39,232 nt of DNA, from the IMG/VR virus record IMGVR_UViG_3300044846_004907, positions 1-39,232 of that record. One strand, given 5' to 3'. This document shows, in pieces, positions 1-7,100 of the stretch. Source of the DNA: a virus. Position numbers and translations under genes: made by a program. The notes under the pieces were generated by a model. It had not been told where the DNA came from. It saw only the letters and a list, made by a program, of their open reading frames with translations, and searched no databases. Every line of letters starts with the position of its first letter. The stretch's first letter is position 1.

Positions 1-1140
1 TTTGAAACGCCAGAAACTGTATTATTACTTCCACCTACAAGAATTTGAGTTCCGTTAATATTACTATATGACCCACTTATTATTGCCGAATCAGTGGTCG
101 TACCAGATATAGTATTATATAAACCATTCAATATTGAGCTTCTCGTAACCGAATCTGTGGTACAATTGTACCATCCTGCAGCAATTAAGACATTGTTTCC
201 AGTACTTTTAATTTGATTACCACAACCATTCAATATTGTAGATAACCCAGCTGCGGACTGACTACTACAAATTTTATTTTCACATCCAGAACCAACAAAT
301 GAAAAACAAGAATTACATATGGTGTTTTCCCGACCACCAACAATTGAGTTCCATGAACACCCATAAGTTCCGCTATAACTAGTATTACTTATCGTATTAG
401 TTCTACCCCCAACTATAACCGCACCTGCGGTATTTTTAATGAAATTTCCATTTCCACCTCCAATAAATGAACGGTCAGTTTCGCACATTGTGTTTGAACT
501 ACCTCCAACTATTGTGTTAAAGCTCATTGTCTGTGTTGACGTTATAGATATTGAACATATGTTTGAACCAGTACCACCAACAATCAAACTGCCACAACTG
601 CAGGATATTTTGTTACTACCACCTCCACCGATTAAACTACATCTTGTGTTAATTAAACAGTTACTTGTTCCACCCGCAATCACATTATTTCTAATTGGTC
701 CTATCATTCCATACTCTGAACAAGTCAGGTTATTTGAACCACCACCAATGAATGATGCGAAAGAATCTTGTATACAGTTATAATACCCACCAACATTTAC
801 GGAACAGTGACTATTTAAAACTTTGTTACCTTCTCCACTACCAATAACGGAATTACATGAACCACCAATACCATTACGATATCCATTTCCTATGTGTCCA
901 TAACAACTTTCACATACATAGTTACATTCACCAGCAGTAATTGATGCATAATCTGTAAAAGAATAAATGTAATTACAACATCCCCCACCCATAACTCCAA
1001 ATTTTGAGTAAGTTTGGTTACACGCTCCTCCAACTATAGATGAACAATCACCATACGCATTATTGTTAAGATTAATTCTAACAGACGAATCAACACCAGT
1101 ACCAACTTGTATTACTGCAGAACCGCCACCACCACCGCCA
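1..1140 (-). repeat. GGxxN-repeat domain 2 of fibre, cut by window edge
   Basis: After GDGGGGGGGS comes SAVLQVGTGVDSSVRINLNN, closely parallel to the start of domain 1. Further units follow, such as SSIVGGACNQT, ASFIGGGSNNLT, NSIVGGRENTI and QILVGGSNNTVSG at the edge. Cysteines are unusually frequent here (for example SCSCGS and NSCFSFVGSGC). The end of the domain is not in the window. Confidence 0.75.
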
Positions 1141-4100
1141 CCATCGTACATCACTAATTTACCATTAGCTTCAACACATACCGCCTTTCCTGGTGTGTCT
1201 AAGTTAGCAACATACACATCACCACAAGAACACATGTTGTTCACATACATTGTAAGTGGTGAACTAGTTGTTAATTCACAACCAAATGCGTATGAATTTT
1301 CAGCGTTTATCGTATTAGCAACTCCGAATGTTGCGGAATAATTTGAACATACTGTATTACCATAACCACCCAATATTGATGAGTATGACGCCGAATCAAT
1401 AAATTGACCAGGACCATTTAATATTGTTGAGTAATAAAGTGATGATGTAATACTATTATTAACAATCCCACTTCCAGCACCATTCAATATTTGGTTAAAG
1501 TAATTTTTAAATATTGGTGTCTGTTGTTCGTTACTACAGATAAATAATTTTTCACCATTTAAAATGGTTGAAAAATCAGAACAACTAACATTAGAAACAT
1601 TACTATTAATTATATTTCCAAAATTTGACTTACATATTGAGTTTGCGAATCCGTTACCAACTGATGAATATGTTGACCCAGTAATTGTATTACGTTGACC
1701 ATTAACAATAGAAGCGTTGCTTGTATCTTGTGTAATGTTACAATAACCTGCGGATATCGTTGCGTAATTACCATTGGCAAAGTTTTTAAATCCACCTAAT
1801 ACACTACTGTAAGGTCCTGATATAAAGTTACAATATCCGCCACCTATTACTGAATAAGGAGATTTTAGTAGAATTGAATGATTGCACCCACCACCAATAA
1901 ATGTATAGTCAGAATATGTAACATTTTTAAATCCACCAACAATACTACTATATCCACCTTGAGCAACGTTACCTACACCACCAACAACCGCACTGAAATC
2001 ACAATATGCAATATTATTTACACCACCTAAAGATGCCGAATAACTACCTAAAGCACTGTTACCAACACCTGTTCTAACAGTTGATAATAATCCAGTTCCA
2101 AGTACTTCAACTCCACCGCCAGCACCTCCACCGTCAATTGTGATACTAACATCATTGTTTTTACCTATAGTTGTTGTAACACCAGCTCCTAAGAAATTTA
2201 AAAGAGACGGTTGTGTTGTTAATGTAATACCTTCATCTTGAATTGTAATGTTAGGACTAATTCCTGAAGTACCATTAACACCTGATGTACCATTCGCTCC
2301 GTTAACACCTGATGTACCATTCGCTCCGTTAACACCTGATGTACCATTATTACCATTAACACCTGATGTACCATTATTACCATTAACACCAGATGTTCCG
2401 TTAGCACCTGCAGCTCCGTTCACACCAGATGTTCCGTTATTACCATTAACACCTGATGTACCATTCGCTCCGTTAACACCTGATGTACCATTATTACCAT
2501 TAACACCAGATGTTCCGTTAGCGCCGTTCACACCAGATGTACCATTATTACCATTAACACCTGATGTACCATTATTTCCATTAACACCTGATGTTCCATT
2601 AACCCCTGATGTTCCTGAACCTCCACCACCTCCGGTACTTCCTGTAAACACCACATAAACAGCATTTAGTTGGTTAAATGCGTAATATCCGGTACCTGAA
2701 AAAGTTAATGATGTCGGATTTTCACTCAATGATGTTAGTCCATTATAAATTGGGAATATCGCACCTGTTCCGCTAGAACCCGATGTTCCATTAACCCCTG
2801 ACGTTCCATTAGCACCACTAGTACCTGAAGTACCAGATGTTCCTGATGCACCATTTGTACCAGATGTTCCTGAAGCACCGTTAGTACCGGATGTTCCTGA
2901 AATACCATTTGTTCCTGAAATACCATTTGTTCCTGAAATACCATTTGTTCCTGAAATACCACTAGTACCTGAAATACCACTAGTTCCATCAATACCGCTA
3001 GTACCACTAGTACCTGCGAAACCAGAACCTCCGCCAACTGAATTAATTTCAACAACAACATTATCGCCTATTGTAGTCGCAGTAACACCATTACCAACAA
3101 AGGCCAATGATGTTGGATTTTGCGTTAATGGTACGTATGGTTCATTTAAACTTGAACCAGATAATATTGGGAATGACGAACCTGAGCCTGATGTTCCTGA
3201 AGAACCATCACCGCCAGCGGCTCCATCCAAATTAGTATACCAAGAATTGTAAGTACCTGTACCGTCAATTTGAGTGACAACAAGTATAAGGTCACCAGTC
3301 ACACTATCATAACTTGATGTTACACCATGTATTGCAGTTCCAAACGAATTAGACACTAAAATATTTTGGTTAGTAGTATATTCTAAACCAATCATTTGAG
3401 GTCCACCTAAGTTAATACTACTACCAACAGATAAAGTATCTAAATCAAATACATAATCAGTAAATCCTAAATATTGAGGTGTTCTACCGCTTGAACCTGA
3501 TGTTCCACTGGAACCTGATGTGCCATTTTCGCCTGATGTTCCTGATGTACCACTATTACCTGACGTACCGCTAGTACCATTTTCACCACTAGTACCATTT
3601 TCACCACTAGTGCCAGAAGTACCTGATGTACCATTAGTACCTGATGTACCATTAGTACCTGATGTACCATTAGTTCCGGAAGTACCTGTAGTGCCAGATG
3701 TACCATTAGTTCCGGAAGTACCTGATGTTCCATTAGCACCTGAAGTACCATTAGTGCCAGATGTACCATTAGTACCTGATGTACCTGTAGTACCAGATGT
3801 TCCATTTGTTCCTGATGTACCTGACGTACCAGATGTTCCATTTGTTCCTGATGTACCTGACGTACCATTTTCACCTGAAGTACCATTAGTACCTGATGTA
3901 CCTGTAGTACCAGAAGTACCAGAAGTACCTGTAGTACCAGATGTACCACTTGTCCCGCTTTTACCCGATGAACCACTTGTACCGTTTTCGCCAGATGTAC
4001 CGCTAGTACCTTGTAAACCTGAAGTTCCTGAAGAACCATCTCCACCTGCTGCTCCATCTAAATTAGTAACCCAAGTGTTGTATGTTCCTGAACCATCAAT

Positions 4101-7100
4101 TTGTGTAACTTCAACAACTAAAACACCAGTATTTGCAGTATATCCTGTAACTACCCCATGTATAGCATTTCCAAAAGAATTAGACGCAATAATTGATTGA
4201 TTTGTAGTATATTCTAAACCAATTAATCCAGAACCTGATAATGTTATTTGTTGTCCGACTATTATTGTATTTAAATCAAAAGTATCAGTACTATTACCAA
4301 CGTATTGAGGTGTTTGACCTGATGTACCATTTTCACCTGATGTACCTGATGTACCATTTTCACCTGATGTACCATTCGTACCTGAAGTGCCTGACGTACC
4401 TGAAGTTCCAGATGTTCCGGTAATACCTGAAGAACCACTTGTTCCATTTTCACCAGATGTTCCATTTGTACCTGAAGTTCCACTAGTTCCATTTGTACCT
4501 GAAGTTCCACTAGTTCCATTTGTACCTGAAGTTCCACTAGTTCCATTAGTTCCACTAGTACCATTAGTTCCACTAGTGCCACTAGTTCCATTAGCACCCG
4601 ATGTTCCATTAGTACCAGAAGTTCCTGATGTTCCATTAGTACCAGAAGTTCCTGATGTTCCATTAGTACCAGAAGTTCCATTAGTACCAGAAGTTCCACT
4701 AGTTCCATTTGTACCTGAAGTTCCATTAGCTCCCGATGTTCCATTAGTACCACTAGTACCATTAGCTCCCGATGTTCCATTAGTACCACTAGTACCAGAA
4801 GTACCTGATTCACCATTAGTACCGGATTTACCAGAAGTACCACTAGTACCCGATTCCCCACTCGTACCATTTGTACCACTAGTACCCGATTCCCCACTCG
4901 TACCATTTGTGCCACTAGTACCTGATGTTCCTGTTGTACCATTAGTACCAGAAGTACCGGATGTACCACTTTCACCTGAAGTTCCAGATGTACCTGTAAC
5001 ACCCGAAGAACCACTAGTTCCATTTTCGCCAGATGTACCACTAGTACCTTGTAATCCTGAAGTACCTGAAGAACCGTCACCACCCGCAGCTCCATCTAAA
5101 TTTGTCAACCATGAATTATATGTTCCAGAACCTAAAGTGTCTGTAACATATAGAATTAATTCACCAGTTGAGCCAGTATATCCTGACACCATTCCATATA
5201 TTACATTACCAAATGAGTTTGATAAAAATATGTTTTGGTTTGTCGTATATTCTAAATTAGTTGACGTAGTCAAACTAATAGTATCACCTGATTGTAAATT
5301 TTGAATTGTAAATGTATTAGTTGAGCTACCTATAAATTGAGGTGTCGCTCCTGATGTTCCAGCTGAACCTGATGTACCTGATGTACCTGATGTTCCAGCC
5401 GAACCTGAAGTACCCGATGTTCCAGAAATTCCAGATGTACCATTTTCACCTGATGAACCAGATGTTCCACTTGTACCATTTGTACCGCTAGTACCAGATG
5501 TCCCACTTGTACCATTAGTACCAGATGTTCCACTAGTTCCACTAGTTCCTGACGTACCATTTGTACCAGATGTTCCACTTGTACCATCCCTACCTGAAGT
5601 ACCATTAGTCCCTGATGTTCCCGCAGAACCACTAGTTCCTGATGTCCCTGATGTTCCCGTAGAACCGCTAGTTCCTGAAGTGCCAGATGTTCCTGATGTT
5701 CCCGCAGAACCTGACGTTCCTGAAGTACCAGATGTTCCTGATGTTCCCGCAGAACCTGACGTTCCTGAAGTTCCAGATGTACCAGCCGAACCTGAAGTAC
5801 CTGAAGTACCAGATGTTCCTGATGTACCTGCAGAACCACTAGTTCCTGATGTTCCTGATGTTCCAGATGTACCAGCAGAACCACTAGTTCCTGATGTTCC
5901 ATTAGTACCAGATGTTCCATTTCCACTACTTCCACTTGAGCCAGATTCACCACTACTTCCACTTGTTCCCGTAGAACCAGATGTCCCACTTGTCCCATCC
6001 CTACCTGAAGTACCTGATGTTCCGGCAGAACCACTAGTTCCTGATGTTCCTGATGTTCCAGATGTACCAGCCGAACCTGAAGTACCCGATGTTCCCGATG
6101 TTCCTGAAGTTCCAGCCGAACCTGATGTTCCTGATGTTCCTGAAGTTCCAGCCGAACCTGAAGTACCCGATGTTCCTGATGTACCCGATGTACCAGCCGA
6201 ACCTGATGTTCCTGAAGTACCAGTCGTTCCACTTGTACCAGCAGAACCTGATGTTCCTGATGTACCACTAGTTCCCGCAGAACCACTAGTTCCTGAAGTT
6301 CCAGATGTTCCTGAAGTTCCAGCCGAACCTGATGAACCTGATGAACCTGATGAACCAGACGAACCAGACGAACCCGATGTACCAGACGAACCTGATGAGC
6401 CAGAAGTTCCGCTAGTCCCATTTGTTCCTGATGTACCTGAAGTACCTGATGTACCAGAAGTACCTGCTGAACCTGATGTTCCTGCTGAACCTGATGTTCC
6501 TGCTGAACCTGATGTTCCGGATGAACCTGATGAACCTGATGTTCCGTTGGTTCCGGATGTACCTGATGTTCCGTTGGTTCCAGAAGTTCCTGATGAACCT
6601 GATGTCCCACTAGTACCAGATGTTCCAGATGTACCATTTTCACCTGAAGTACCCGCAGAGCCTGATGTACCTGATGTACCTGATGAGCCATCACCACCAG
6701 CGGCACCATCTAAATTTATAACCCAAGAACTATAACTTCCAGAACCGTCTGTGTCCGTAACTTCAAAACAAAAATTACCTGTTGATGCAGTATACCCAAT
6801 TACTGTACCATATATTGCATTACCATAACTTGCTGAAACTACAATATTTTGATTTGTAGTGTAATCTAAATTAATACCTACAGGATTAACGAAACAATAA
6901 ATATCTAAAGGTTGGAGTGTATTAATTGATATTTCTTCCGATACGTTAACTCTATATTGAGGTGTTCTACCGCTAGACCCTGAACTTCCTGAAGTACCTG
7001 AGCTTCCTGAACTTCCTGAAGTACCTGAGCTTCCTGAGCTTCCTGAAGTACCAGAAGTGCCGGTTGTACCAGATGTACCTGAAGTACCACTCGTGCCAGA

